NCBI GenBank assembly: GCA_964467925.1
Contig: CAYXSX010000004.1
Coordinates: 1-64,000 of the forward strand
Reading direction: 5' to 3'
Origin: CAYXSX01 sp964467925
GTDB taxonomy: Bacteria; Pseudomonadota; Alphaproteobacteria; Micavibrionales; Micavibrionaceae
DNA: 64,000 nt
Positions 15,360-24,513 of this stretch are shown here, piece by piece (the first letter of the stretch is position 1; every line of letters starts with the position of its first letter). The notes below the pieces were generated by a model. The model worked only from the letters and a program-made list of their open reading frames with translations, had not been told where the DNA came from and did not search any database. The position numbers and the translations under genes were made by a program.

Positions 15360-15393
15360 GAAAGCCTTTTGCCGAATGTGCTAAAAGGCTTTC
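15360..15393 (+). terminator. hairpin between acpP and fabF, possible partial terminator
   Basis: GAAAGCCTTTT and AAAAGGCTTTC form a perfect 11-bp stem 15 bases after the acpP stop. The trailing T-tract is poor (CTTACGTCCTTT), so partial termination or mRNA 3'-end protection is more likely than full termination. Confidence 0.5.
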
Positions 15394-15420
15394 CTTACGT
15401 CCTTTATAAATCTATATATT

Positions 15421-16698
15421 ATGGCCATGAGACGCGTTGTAGTCACAGGAATGGGTATGGTGTCCCCGCTCGGTATGGGCGTGGAACATAACTGGCGCGC
15501 CATTACCGCCGGGAAAAGCGGTATCCGCAAGATCGAACATTTCGACGTTTCCGACATTACATCCAAAATCGCCGGAATTATTCCGCGCACAAGCGATGAG
15601 AATCCAACTGACGGCGCATTCAATCCCGACCTTTACATGGAGCCGAAAGAGCAGCGCAAGGTCGATATTTTTATTACCTACGGCATGGCGGCATCGGTAG
15701 AAGCCATTGAGGATTCCGGCTGGAAACCGCAAGACGAGGAAAGCCAGAACCGCACGGGCGTATTAATCGGTTCGGGTATCGGCGGGCTGGACGAGATTTA
15801 CAAGACATCCACCCTGATGAATGAGCGCGGACCGCGCCGTATCTCCCCGTTCTTCGTACCCGCCGCCCTTATTAACCTTACAAGCGGCCATGTATCCATC
15901 AAATACGGTTTCCGCGGGCCTAACCATTCCGTCGTTACCGCTTGCGCCACCGGCACCCATGCGATTGGCGATGCCGCGCGCTTGATCGCGCTGGATGATG
16001 CCGATGTGATGATCGCGGGCGGCGCGGAAGGCGCCGTTTGCCGCATCGGCGTTGCAGGATTTGCTGCGGCGCGTGCGCTGTCCACCGAATATAACGATAC
16101 GCCGGAAGCGGCCTCCCGCCCGTGGGATCAGGGCCGCGACGGATTTGTGATCGGCGAGGGTGCGGGGATCGTGGTTCTGGAAGAATACGAACACGCCAAA
16201 AAACGCGGCGCGAAGATTTACGGCGAGATTATCGGCTACGGCCTTTCCGGCGATGCGCACCATATTACCTCTCCAGCAGAAGACGGAAATGGCGGTTTCC
16301 GAGCGATGCAGGCCGCCCTGAAACGGGCGCAGGTAAACCCCGAAGACATCGATTACATTAACGCGCACGGCACATCCACACCCGTGGGTGACGGCATAGA
16401 ATTCGGCGCGGTGAAACGTTTATTCGCAAACGCGCTGGACAGCGTTTCGATGTCATCCACCAAATCGGCCATCGGTCACTTGCTGGGCGCGGCTGGCGCG
16501 GTGGAGGCGATTTACTCGCTCAAGGCTATGGAAACGGGCATATTGCCGCCAACGCTTAACCTCGATAACCCCTCCGAAAACTGCACGGGCATGGACCTTG
16601 TACCCAAAGTGGCGAAGGAGAAGAAAGTCACAACCGCGCTTTCCAATTCCTTCGGTTTCGGCGGCACCAACGCGTCTCTTGTGATGCGCAAGGTGTAG
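15421..16698 (+). CDS. fabF: 3-oxoacyl-ACP synthase II
   Basis: Condensing enzyme (KAS II) that elongates acyl-ACP with malonyl-ACP. 425 residues. The catalytic cysteine is in TACATGTHAIGDA (about residue 177), with the two histidines in NAHGTSTPVGD and in SAIGHLLGAAGAVEA. The C-terminal glycine-rich strand NSFGFGGTNASLV is intact. The start is ATG 15421. It follows acpP by 76 bases. In many alphaproteobacteria mltG comes next; here two extra genes intervene. Confidence 0.97.
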   Translation: MAMRRVVVTGMGMVSPLGMGVEHNWRAITAGKSGIRKIEHFDVSDITSKIAGIIPRTSDENPTDGAFNPDLYMEPKEQRKVDIFITYGMAASVEAIEDSGWKPQDEESQNRTGVLIGSGIGGLDEIYKTSTLMNERGPRRISPFFVPAALINLTSGHVSIKYGFRGPNHSVVTACATGTHAIGDAARLIALDDADVMIAGGAEGAVCRIGVAGFAAARALSTEYNDTPEAASRPWDQGRDGFVIGEGAGIVVLEEYEHAKKRGAKIYGEIIGYGLSGDAHHITSPAEDGNGGFRAMQAALKRAQVNPEDIDYINAHGTSTPVGDGIEFGAVKRLFANALDSVSMSSTKSAIGHLLGAAGAVEAIYSLKAMETGILPPTLNLDNPSENCTGMDLVPKVAKEKKVTTALSNSFGFGGTNASLVMRKV

Positions 16699-16714
16699 GA
16701 GCGGGCTTTCAGCC

Positions 16715-17428
16715 TTATTCAAAAACAGCGCTTTGTGCGGCGGTCAAGTCCTCTACCCGCACCCAAATATTTTTTTGGTCGGTAACAATCGTTTTTGCGG
16801 CGGAAAATACATCACTTAACCTGCTGGAGGAAAGCAATCCCGCAGCGTCAAACCGCTCAAAAACGCTCCGTTCGCGAGCCAAATCATCCGCCTCTTTGTC
16901 AAGCAACCTGTTCAACAGTGCCGGCACCCCAGTAGCCTCATTTGCCAAATTTCGAACCGCAATGGCCGCCTGCTGAACTGGGGCAGATTGCCCTGCGCCA
17001 AGCGCAGCGGCTGTAAATTCATCATATAAATCCAGTGCACGATCAAGAGCGCTCATCTTATCATCGTACAGCGCCACAACTTCGATCATCGTCTCTTGGG
17101 CGGCAGTAGTACCATTGACCTTGAGCGCGGCAAGCGCATAGTCAAGCATTTGCGTTCTCTCGGCAAGGCGTTCGCGGTCATAAGCAGCTCCTGTCTCAGC
17201 ATCTGAGTATATTGGTGTTACTTCTTGCCCGGAAAAGACGGCATGGCTAACATTGCCAAATTGAAAATTCGTTTGCGATACCTCGCAAAAGTCTCGCACC
17301 AACGTGGCTATTTCCCTTATGCTATCAGGTATGCCCTCTGCCAGAATAGCATCGATCTGACTCTTTACGGTTTCAGGATTTGAAAACTCATCAAGCGTTA
17401 AAGACGTACGAACTTTTGTTTCACGCAT
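16715..17428 (-). CDS. hypothetical protein inserted beside the fab genes
   Basis: 237 residues, no family recognised. The product looks soluble and almost wholly helical, rich in alanine, with repeated amphipathic stretches (LDYALAALKVNGTTAAQET, MSALDRALDLYDEFTAAALG, VQQAAIAVRNLANEATG). No signal peptide or membrane segment is visible. It runs against the surrounding genes, tail to tail with fabF, where fabF and mltG often lie close together. This suggests an insertion. Its codon use does not look strongly foreign by eye. Confidence 0.65.
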   Translation of the reverse strand: MRETKVRTSLTLDEFSNPETVKSQIDAILAEGIPDSIREIATLVRDFCEVSQTNFQFGNVSHAVFSGQEVTPIYSDAETGAAYDRERLAERTQMLDYALAALKVNGTTAAQETMIEVVALYDDKMSALDRALDLYDEFTAAALGAGQSAPVQQAAIAVRNLANEATGVPALLNRLLDKEADDLARERSVFERFDAAGLLSSSRLSDVFSAAKTIVTDQKNIWVRVEDLTAAQSAVFE

Positions 17429-17559
17429 AATAATTTACTCTTTCTTTTACAATTTTTGCACGGGCGGCAACAACTTACTTCCCACCATTAGCAAGACCAA
17501 AAAAATATGTCAAAACAATAGTAATAGGAGCACCCATCATCCTGTGCTAAATAAAAGTC

Positions 17560-17955
17560 ATGACCGTCACGGGATTATATGCAGGGCTGCTCGCCCTTTG
17601 GCTGGCGTTTTTGTTCCTTTACGTGGTAAAGGGGCGGTTCAAGTTCCGCGTCGGGCTTGGCGACGGCGGGCAGGATGAGCTTTCGCAGCGTATCCGCATT
17701 CACGGCAATTTCATCGAAACCGTTCCGTTTGTGCTTCTGATCATGCTTTTGCTGGAGGATACGGCGCATTCCTTTTATCTGCTGCACGCATTTGGCATTG
17801 CGCTGATCCTTAGCCGTATCCTTCATTTTATCGGTCTGCGCAAAACATCCGATGGTTCCAAACCGCGCATGGCGGCAGGTATTATCACGGTCAGTCTTTT
17901 AATTATCGGCGCGGTATTATTGATTTCAACTTATATCCAAAGTGCTTTAATCTAG
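17560..17955 (+). CDS. MAPEG-family membrane protein
   Basis: 131-residue integral membrane protein of the MAPEG superfamily (membrane-associated eicosanoid and glutathione metabolism proteins). Four hydrophobic helices are evident: residues about 3-24, 55-70, 75-92 and 105-126. The family loop between helices 1 and 2 includes RIHGNFIETVPF, where the arginine and N/E residues contribute to glutathione binding in characterised members. The stop lies 4 bases before the mltG start, so the two are likely co-transcribed. Bacterial substrates are largely unknown. Confidence 0.85.
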   Translation: MTVTGLYAGLLALWLAFLFLYVVKGRFKFRVGLGDGGQDELSQRIRIHGNFIETVPFVLLIMLLLEDTAHSFYLLHAFGIALILSRILHFIGLRKTSDGSKPRMAAGIITVSLLIIGAVLLISTYIQSALI

Positions 17956-17959
17956 CGGG

Positions 17960-19084
17960 ATGAAATTACTCCTCTCGTTCATCAGCACGATGTTCCTTCT
18001 GGCTATTTTGTTGGCGGGGGGCGGCAGCGCGTGGTTTTTCTACGAATATAACAAGCCCGGTCCGCTGGCGGAGGAAACGCTGGTCAATATTCCGCCCGGA
18101 AGCTCGCTGGATACCATTTCCCGCAGGCTGGCGGAAGCCGGCGCGTTGGAACAGCCGCTTTTGTTTAAAATTACTGCGCGAATTTCCGGTGCCGGTAGCA
18201 GCCTGAAAGCCGGAGAATATGGGCTTCCGCCGCATATTACTATGGCCGAAACGCTTGATATGCTGCGAAAAGGGGAGACGTTCCAACGTCTTGTCACCGT
18301 GCGCGAGGGACTGACGAGTTTCGAGATTGTAAGGCTTTTGAACGAAACGCCAAATTTGACCGGAGAGGTTACAGCGATTCCGCCGGAGGGAACGCTTCTG
18401 CCCGATACCTATAGTCACCAGAAGGACGAACCGCGCGCCGCTGTTTTGGCCCGTATGGGAGAGGCGATGAAAGCGCTGCGGGCCGAACTTTTTAAGGTTT
18501 CCGTGCCCTTGCCCCCGGCAGAAAACGGGCTGGAGCCGCCCGTGGTGGAGGATAGCGGCCTTGCCGTTTTGCCGGAAGCGGTGCGCCAGTTATGCGGTAT
18601 TGCGCAAGACGACACCGCCCCGCCGGTTAATACGGTGAGCGATGAATGCTGGAACAAGATTGTCACGCTGGCCTCGATCGTGGAAAAGGAGACGGGCCAT
18701 CCCGAAGAGCGCCCACGCGTGGCCGGGGTGTTTCTTAACCGTCTTGAACGCGGCATTGCGCTACAGACAGACCCGACCGTGATTTACGCGATTACGAAGG
18801 GCGAGCATAAAAACGGCGGCAAGGGCCCGCTCGGGCGGCGTTTGCTGACCAAGGATCTGGAGTTTGATTCCCCTTACAATACCTATAAGTATCCCGGCCT
18901 ACCGCCCGGCCCCATCGCCAATCCGGGGCGGGCCTCGATCATGGCCGTTCTTGCCCCCGAAAAACACGAATTTATCTATTTCGTGGCGGACGGCACAGGC
19001 GGGCATGTCTTTGCCAAAACGCTAGAGGAGCATAATAGTAACGTCGCCAAATGGCGCGAAATCCGCAAGGCGAGCGGGAATTAA
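17960..19084 (+). CDS. mltG: endolytic murein transglycosylase
   Basis: Inner-membrane YceG-like lytic transglycosylase thought to cut nascent glycan strands and so set chain length. 374 residues. An N-terminal membrane helix (FISTMFLLAILLAGGGSAWFF, about residues 7-27) is followed by a LysM-like region and the catalytic domain. The catalytic glutamate is in LASIVEKETG, followed by RPRVAGVFLNRL, LQTDPTVIYA and the NTYKYPGLPPGPIANPG block. It is slightly longer than the E. coli protein because of a stretch near residues 170-220. It follows the MAPEG gene closely. Confidence 0.95.
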   Translation: MKLLLSFISTMFLLAILLAGGGSAWFFYEYNKPGPLAEETLVNIPPGSSLDTISRRLAEAGALEQPLLFKITARISGAGSSLKAGEYGLPPHITMAETLDMLRKGETFQRLVTVREGLTSFEIVRLLNETPNLTGEVTAIPPEGTLLPDTYSHQKDEPRAAVLARMGEAMKALRAELFKVSVPLPPAENGLEPPVVEDSGLAVLPEAVRQLCGIAQDDTAPPVNTVSDECWNKIVTLASIVEKETGHPEERPRVAGVFLNRLERGIALQTDPTVIYAITKGEHKNGGKGPLGRRLLTKDLEFDSPYNTYKYPGLPPGPIANPGRASIMAVLAPEKHEFIYFVADGTGGHVFAKTLEEHNSNVAKWREIRKASGN

Positions 19085-19097
19085 TCTTCATCTTGCT

Positions 19098-19190
19098 GTC
19101 ATCCCGACCGGAGCGCGTTAGCACGTAGTGGAGGGATCCGGCCTACGGGCTATATAGCAAGCCAGATCCCTCGGCTTCGCTCGGGATGAC
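19098..19190. repeat. dispersed palindromic element (GTCATCCCG type)
   Basis: It starts GTCATCCCGACCGGAGCG and ends TCGGCTTCGCTCGGGATGAC, with GGAGGGATCC and AGATCCCTC as inner complementary parts. It lies between mltG and the convergent 19199-19810 gene and ends 9 bases from that gene's stop. Confidence 0.8.
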
Positions 19191-19198
19191 AAAGGCGT

Positions 19199-19810
19199 TT
19201 AGTCGTCTTTCTTATCCTTCGGCGGTTGCTTGGTGGTTTTGCCTTGTGTACTGATGCGGCCACCGCCGCCGCCCGAGCTGCCTAACCCCAAACCTGGAAC
19301 GTGGCCAAGATCAAGCTGGGGCTTGATTTCGAGGTTGCGGCGGCGGGCCAGATGCGGGGCGAATTGCAGCGCGCCGGGAGAAGCATCGCCGAGGATACAG
19401 CCCATCGCTTCCTCATCCCCCAGATCGTCGCGGTGAACGGGCTGTCCGGTAATACAGCGTTTGATAAAGCTTTCAAAGGCAGTCAGGGCGTAGGCGTTTT
19501 CCATGCTCGCGGCCTTCATCATCTCGTTGCCGCGATAAGGATCGTCCAAAAACATCAGCGGCGTCTGGTAGGCCTGGCCGATATGGCCGTTTTTCACCGA
19601 GCCGATGTGAAGGCTTTGGGTGTAATCAAGCGGTTCAAAAAAGGTCTGTTCGACCGGAATATTGAGCTCCATATAATCGCCGTCAGCGAATTCTATGCTC
19701 ATGAGGCCGTTTTTAGCATCGAATAGCACGCCGATAGCTTTTTGCACGAGATTGCCGGAACAAATCAGTCCCCCCTCCCCTTCCCGTGTGAACAGCAGAT
19801 CAATATTCAT
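19199..19810 (-). CDS. hypothetical protein
   Basis: 203 residues of unknown function. The N-terminal half looks like a compact beta-rich fold (MNIDLLFTREGEGGLICSG, then VLFDAKNGLMSIEFADGDYMELNIPVE). A helical central part follows (ENAYALTAFESFIKRCITG), and the tail is low-complexity and Gly/Lys-rich (GLGLGSSGGGGGRISTQGK). No signal peptide is visible. It is divergent from the asparagine synthetase gene, sharing a 70-base AT-rich intergenic region that probably holds both promoters. Confidence 0.7.
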   Translation of the reverse strand: MNIDLLFTREGEGGLICSGNLVQKAIGVLFDAKNGLMSIEFADGDYMELNIPVEQTFFEPLDYTQSLHIGSVKNGHIGQAYQTPLMFLDDPYRGNEMMKAASMENAYALTAFESFIKRCITGQPVHRDDLGDEEAMGCILGDASPGALQFAPHLARRRNLEIKPQLDLGHVPGLGLGSSGGGGGRISTQGKTTKQPPKDKKDD

Positions 19811-19880
19811 AGGCGTACCTTCTTATTTTTAGTATATCTAATATTATATCAAAATTTTCAGCTTCAAGAGTAGCGTATAT

Positions 19881-21824
19881 ATGTGCGGCATTACAGGGTT
19901 CTATCAGTTTAAATCGAAACGCGGGCGCGCGGCGCTGGGCGCGATCGGCGAGGAGATGAACGCGACCGTCATACACCGCGGCCCCGATGCAGGAGGGGTA
20001 TGGCAGGACCCCGTGGTTCCGCTGCTTTTCGGGCACAGGCGGCTGGCGATTATCGACCTTTCCAAGGCGGGCGCACAGCCGATGGTTTCGCTCTCCGAAC
20101 GTTACGTGATCACCTATAACGGGGAGATTTACAATTTCCTCGAGCTTCGTAAGGAATTGGAGGCGGCGGGCGTGCATTTTCGCGGGTATAGCGATACGGA
20201 AGTGATACTGGCGGGGATCGATTATTGGGGCCTTAATTTATGCCTGCAGAAAATAAACGGCATGTTCGCCCTCGCCCTTTGGGACAGGCGGGAAAAAACG
20301 CTGCATTTCGTGCGCGACAGGCTGGGCAAAAAGCCGCTTTATATCGGCTGGGCTGGGGAGGCGCTGGTCTTCGGCTCGGAATTAAAGGTTTTGCGCGCGC
20401 ATCCTGATTTTAAAGCCGCTTTACGCCGCGACGTTCTGGCGCTTTATATGCGCTATGGCTATGTTCCTTCGCCGCACTGCATTTATGAAGGAGTTTGGAG
20501 CCTTCCGGCGGGTTTCCGCCTGTCGCTGGAGCTGGACCGTATCGCGCCCGGCGAGAATTTGAGGAGCCGCATGGAGCCGTACTGGCATCATTTGCGGGTA
20601 ATGGAGGAATCGCGCGGGCGGTTGATGCATCAGAAAAGCGACAGTGAAATCACGGATGAATTTGAAAAACTGCTCTCTTCCTGCGTTGCCGAACGCATGG
20701 TTTCCGACGTGCCGCTGGGCGCGTTTTTATCAGGGGGGATAGATAGCTCGGCCATCGTTGCCCTGATGCAAAAACAGGCGAGCCAGCCGGTAAAGACCTA
20801 TTCCATCGGTTTCGAGGAAGCCGGGTTTAACGAGGCCCAGCACGCCAAGAAAATCGCCACGCATCTGGGCACCGACCACCATGAAATGATGCTGGGCAGC
20901 GAAGAGGCGCGCAGCCTCGTGCCCTATCTATCCGGCATGTTCGACGAACCTTTCGCCGATGTTTCGGCCATTCCGACCTTTCTTGTCTCGCAATTCGCGC
21001 GCCGGGATGTGACGGTAGCGCTCTCGGGTGACGGGGGCGATGAAATGCTGGGCGGTTATAACCGCCATATCATGGGACCGCAGATCTGGAAGCGCATGGA
21101 ACTGTTGCCTTATCCGCTGCGCATCATCATGCAGAAATCAATTACCTCGTTGCCGACATCAACTTGGGATAAAATTCTGCCCTTTACACCGCAAGCAGGG
21201 GAGCGCATGTACAAGGCCGCTTCGGTCATGGGCCTTAAAACGCAGGAGGATATTTACCGCCGCCTGATTAGCACATGGGACGATCCGGGAGCGCTTGTGA
21301 TCGGCGCGAAAGAGCCGGAGGCTTTCCTGAGTGCGCCGGAATGGCAGCCACGCAACTTGTCCTTTGCCGAACGGATGATGTACGGCGATGCGCTTTCGTA
21401 TCTGCCGGGTGACATACTGACCAAGGTGGACCGCGCCTCGATGGCGGTGGGGCTTGAGGCACGCGCGCCGCTACTTGACCGCAAAATTTACGAATATGTC
21501 TGGCGCCTGCCCGAGCGCCTTAAAATCCGCGGGCACAAGGGAAAATGGCTTTTGCGCGAAGTGCTGGCCCGCCATGTGCCGCGCGATATGTTCGAACGGC
21601 CCAAGCAGGGATTTACCATGCCCGCGGGCACATGGATGCGCGGGGGCCTTCGCGAATGGACGGAAGAGATGCTCTCAGAAAAACGCCTGCGCGATGCGGG
21701 TTATCTCAACCCTACCCTCGTGCGCTGCATCTGGAAGGAGCATCTGGAGGGTAAGGGGCGGCATACCGAAAAACTCTGGAGCGTATTGATGTTCCAGTCT
21801 TGGCACGAGCGCTGGATGAAGTAA
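19881..21824 (+). CDS. asnB: asparagine synthetase (glutamine-hydrolysing)-like amidotransferase
   Basis: 647 residues with an N-terminal Ntn glutaminase domain (Cys2 nucleophile in MCGITGFY, RGPDAGG near residue 34, and YNGEIYN) and a C-terminal ATP-pyrophosphatase domain (LSGGIDSSA near residue 287 and LSGDGGDEMLGGYNR). Key residues are intact, so glutamine-dependent amidation of aspartate or of a sugar acid is possible. It overlaps a glycosyltransferase by one base (TAATG). This pairing is common in capsule and exopolysaccharide loci, where such proteins may amidate sugars instead of making asparagine. Confidence 0.9.
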   Translation: MCGITGFYQFKSKRGRAALGAIGEEMNATVIHRGPDAGGVWQDPVVPLLFGHRRLAIIDLSKAGAQPMVSLSERYVITYNGEIYNFLELRKELEAAGVHFRGYSDTEVILAGIDYWGLNLCLQKINGMFALALWDRREKTLHFVRDRLGKKPLYIGWAGEALVFGSELKVLRAHPDFKAALRRDVLALYMRYGYVPSPHCIYEGVWSLPAGFRLSLELDRIAPGENLRSRMEPYWHHLRVMEESRGRLMHQKSDSEITDEFEKLLSSCVAERMVSDVPLGAFLSGGIDSSAIVALMQKQASQPVKTYSIGFEEAGFNEAQHAKKIATHLGTDHHEMMLGSEEARSLVPYLSGMFDEPFADVSAIPTFLVSQFARRDVTVALSGDGGDEMLGGYNRHIMGPQIWKRMELLPYPLRIIMQKSITSLPTSTWDKILPFTPQAGERMYKAASVMGLKTQEDIYRRLISTWDDPGALVIGAKEPEAFLSAPEWQPRNLSFAERMMYGDALSYLPGDILTKVDRASMAVGLEARAPLLDRKIYEYVWRLPERLKIRGHKGKWLLREVLARHVPRDMFERPKQGFTMPAGTWMRGGLREWTEEMLSEKRLRDAGYLNPTLVRCIWKEHLEGKGRHTEKLWSVLMFQSWHERWMK

Positions 21825-22957
21825 TGGACGTGCAGAGCGGAAAAAAGCTGCTTTATATTTTCGATCATACGGACTGGAAAAGCCGGATGCCGATTGCCCG
21901 CGGGGCGCGCGAACGCGGCTGGGACGTGAGCGTGGGGATGATCGGCAAGCCGGAAGATACGGCGATGCTGGAAGGGTTTAAGACGGTCTTTCTTCCAAGG
22001 CCGAAAGAGGGGCTGGGCCCGCTGGCCGTGCTGGAAACTATTCTGGGCCTTCGCAAGATTGTAAATGAAACCCGCGCCGATCTGGTGCATACGGTAACGC
22101 TGAAATACGCGTTTCTGCTGGGCCTTGCCACTGCGTTCCAGCGCGATTACGCCATTGTTTACACGCTGGCGGGGCTCGGGTTTTTATTCCGCGGCGAAGG
22201 CGTAAAACCGAAAATTATGCGCGCGGTTTTAAGCCCGCTTTTGAAATTCGTGTTCCGCGACCCCAAGGCGCAAACCATTTTTCAAAACCCGGATGATGAA
22301 AAGCTGATGATAGATGCGGGTTATATCCGCCCCGGCCATTCGCATCTGGTGATAAGCTCCGGAACAGACCTTGAGAAATTTGCGGCCTTGCCGCCGCCGG
22401 ATGACGAAGCGCCGCTGGTTCTGATGCTCACGCGGTTGGTGCGCGAAAAGGGCGTTCATATTTTCATCGAGGCGGCGCGGGTTTTAAAACGGCGCGGCAC
22501 GGCTGCCCGTTTCGCCATTGCGGGCGGTGAGACAAAGCATAACCCGCGCGCGATTTCAAAAACGGAGATGGAAGCCCTCACCAAAGACGGCGCTGTGGAA
22601 TGGCTGGGCCGGGTTGAAAATATCCCCGCATTGCTGGCCGGTGCCACGATCATCGTTTACCCCTCTTATTACGGGGAGGGTGTGCCGCGCGTTTTACTCG
22701 AGGCCGCTGCGGCGGGCCGCCCGATTATCACCACCGACCATGCCGGATGCCGCGAAACGGTGAAGAATAATATAAGCGGAATTTTAGTGCCGGTTAAGGA
22801 TGTGCGGGCAGTGGCGGTGGCGATTGAAACACTTTTGGAGGATAAAGAAAAACGTTTGGATATGGGCCGTCAAAGTCGCATTCTGGCCGAAGAAAAATTC
22901 GATATAAAACGTATCGTTTCACAGACATGTGATGTGTATGAGAGGGCGATAAGGTAA
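21824..22957 (+). CDS. glycosyltransferase family 4
   Basis: 377-residue GT-B glycosyltransferase. ATG 21824 shares its A with the asnB stop, so translation is coupled. The C-terminal nucleotide-sugar half shows LVLMLTRLVREKGVHIFIEAA, VEWLGRVENIPALLAGA and the retaining-enzyme motif RVLLEAAAAGRPIITTDHAGCRE. The N-terminal half is the acceptor domain (LLYIFDHTDWKSR, ERGWDVSVG). It resembles enzymes acting on undecaprenyl-linked sugars. The acceptor and sugar cannot be told from sequence. Confidence 0.88.
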   Translation: MDVQSGKKLLYIFDHTDWKSRMPIARGARERGWDVSVGMIGKPEDTAMLEGFKTVFLPRPKEGLGPLAVLETILGLRKIVNETRADLVHTVTLKYAFLLGLATAFQRDYAIVYTLAGLGFLFRGEGVKPKIMRAVLSPLLKFVFRDPKAQTIFQNPDDEKLMIDAGYIRPGHSHLVISSGTDLEKFAALPPPDDEAPLVLMLTRLVREKGVHIFIEAARVLKRRGTAARFAIAGGETKHNPRAISKTEMEALTKDGAVEWLGRVENIPALLAGATIIVYPSYYGEGVPRVLLEAAAAGRPIITTDHAGCRETVKNNISGILVPVKDVRAVAVAIETLLEDKEKRLDMGRQSRILAEEKFDIKRIVSQTCDVYERAIR

Positions 22958-22972
22958 GCTAAACTTTCTTTC

Positions 22973-23039
22973 GTCATCACACGCCACCGTGCGTGTGATC
23001 CATGTCTAAGTGAATTGCACGTACAAGCCGTGCAATGAC
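22973..23039. repeat. dispersed palindromic element (GTCATCAC/ATGAC type)
   Basis: Two stacked hairpins are bounded by GTCATCACACGC and GCAATGAC: ACACGC/GCGTGT on the left and TTGCACG/CGTGCAA on the right. It lies between two convergent genes. Confidence 0.7.
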
Positions 23040-23047
23040 GAAGGGGC

Positions 23048-23890
23048 CTAAAACTGCAACCGCTTTTCCACTGCATCGCGGTCGCTGACCAAAGTAATGG
23101 TCAGGTCTTTTCCTTGCAAAAACGCGCTGAGATTTTCGATGTCCTGCGGTTTGGCGATTTTAAATATCGCGGTTTTTTGGTTGGCATCGGTAATTTCGAT
23201 TTCCGGTTTGGCGGTAAGGCCTATTATGTTCTCGCCGTCCTGAAGCTCCACAAACACGTCCGCGCCTTGTACATCATCCACACCGCGGGCGGAAATCACC
23301 AGATAATCCGACGAGGCAACCACAGTGCTCACGGCTAAATCTTTCGTATCGCCAGCAACGGGAATTTGACGGGCGGCGTATTTGATTTGTGCGACCGCTC
23401 CGGAATCCTCTCCTGCTCCGGCGGGAATATCCAGAGAAACCGAAAGGTTTTGCGGAATGCAGATATCCTTGCACACCATGGTTTCAAGGGCGAGCGCAAG
23501 CTTCGCCGTCTTGCCCGGTTCTTTCAAATTTACCTGAAGCGGAAAAACGGCATCGCCCGCATAGCCGAACGTATAAAGCCCGTATTCATCGAAACGCTTC
23601 GGCACCGGGTAAAGCACGTTCACGCTTTCGATATTTTCCGAACCCGACCAATCAAAACGAGGGGGCAGGCCAGAATCGCCCGGTGTGCGCCAATAGCTGT
23701 GCCAGCCCTCATCCATGCGGATATTCAGCGCCGCATCGAAACTATCAAAGCTGCCGATCGTTTGCACAGCTGATAAAATTTTGGCACGCATATGGTCCGC
23801 CCCGCTCCATGCCGTTTCCAAGGCAAAGGCGGGAAGGGCGGAAAGAAGGGCGAATAATACAAGCGCAGGTTTTAGAATTTTGCAGATCAT
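23048..23890 (-). CDS. periplasmic protein with DsbD N-terminal (DsbDalpha-like) domain
   Basis: 280 residues with a signal peptide (ALVLFALLSALPAFA, cleavage about residue 23). The rest resembles the N-terminal periplasmic immunoglobulin-like domain of the thiol-disulfide interchange protein DsbD: WHSYWRTPGDSGLPPRF, then VCKDICIPQ with two cysteines about four residues apart, which match the redox pair. The membrane and thioredoxin domains of DsbD are not present, so it is a stand-alone version. The start is ATG 23890; an upstream ATG at 23938 lacks support. It is divergent from the YqgE gene. Confidence 0.8.
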   Translation of the reverse strand: MICKILKPALVLFALLSALPAFALETAWSGADHMRAKILSAVQTIGSFDSFDAALNIRMDEGWHSYWRTPGDSGLPPRFDWSGSENIESVNVLYPVPKRFDEYGLYTFGYAGDAVFPLQVNLKEPGKTAKLALALETMVCKDICIPQNLSVSLDIPAGAGEDSGAVAQIKYAARQIPVAGDTKDLAVSTVVASSDYLVISARGVDDVQGADVFVELQDGENIIGLTAKPEIEITDANQKTAIFKIAKPQDIENLSAFLQGKDLTITLVSDRDAVEKRLQF

Positions 23891-23925
23891 ATTCTTTATT
23901 ATAGAGTGAGAAAGAGGTTTTGAAA

Positions 23926-24513
23926 ATGGATGATACAAAGAGCGATAGCCCGTACCTGACCGGCAAGCTTTTGCTGGCTATGCCTACGTTAGGCGATCCG
24001 CGGTTTCACCGGGCGGTGATTTTTATGTGTGCGCATGATGAAAATGGCGCGATGGGGCTGGTGGTCAATCATGAAATGCCGGATGTGAATTTTGGCAGTC
24101 TTCTGGAGCAAATCGGCCTTTCCTCCGAAAACACGCTCGATCTGAAAAACCATCCGCTGAAAGTGATGAGCGGTGGGCCCGTCGAGCCGATGCGCGGCCT
24201 CGTGCTTTACAGCGGCAAGGATTTAGACGGAGAAAACGTGCAAATCGGTGAGAGTTTCAAAGTTACGGGCACCGTTGAATCCTTACGCGAAATCGTGCAA
24301 GGCAAGGGGCCTGAAGAACTGATTTTTGTTCTGGGGTATTCGGGCTGGGGGGCGGGACAGTTAGAAGGCGAGATTAAGCAAAATTCTTGGCTGGTGGTTG
24401 ATGCCGAGCCAAGCATTATTTTTGATGACGATACGGGTAAAATCTGGGAACGTGCGGTTTCAAAGCTTGGCTTTGACCCGGCCATGCTTTCCGGGACGGC
24501 GGGGCGCGCGTAG
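23926..24513 (+). CDS. YqgE/AlgH family protein
   Basis: DUF179 protein, 195 residues. Typical blocks are present: LTGKLLLAMPTLGDPRFHRAVIFMCAHDENGAMGLVVN, GGPVEPMRGLVL and the FVLGYSGWGAGQLEGEIKQNSWL signature near residue 135. Biochemical role is unknown; AlgH in Pseudomonas affects alginate. ATG 23926 is chosen over TTG 23920. The 3' end overlaps the convergent acetyltransferase by 54 bases. Confidence 0.93.
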   Translation: MDDTKSDSPYLTGKLLLAMPTLGDPRFHRAVIFMCAHDENGAMGLVVNHEMPDVNFGSLLEQIGLSSENTLDLKNHPLKVMSGGPVEPMRGLVLYSGKDLDGENVQIGESFKVTGTVESLREIVQGKGPEELIFVLGYSGWGAGQLEGEIKQNSWLVVDAEPSIIFDDDTGKIWERAVSKLGFDPAMLSGTAGRA

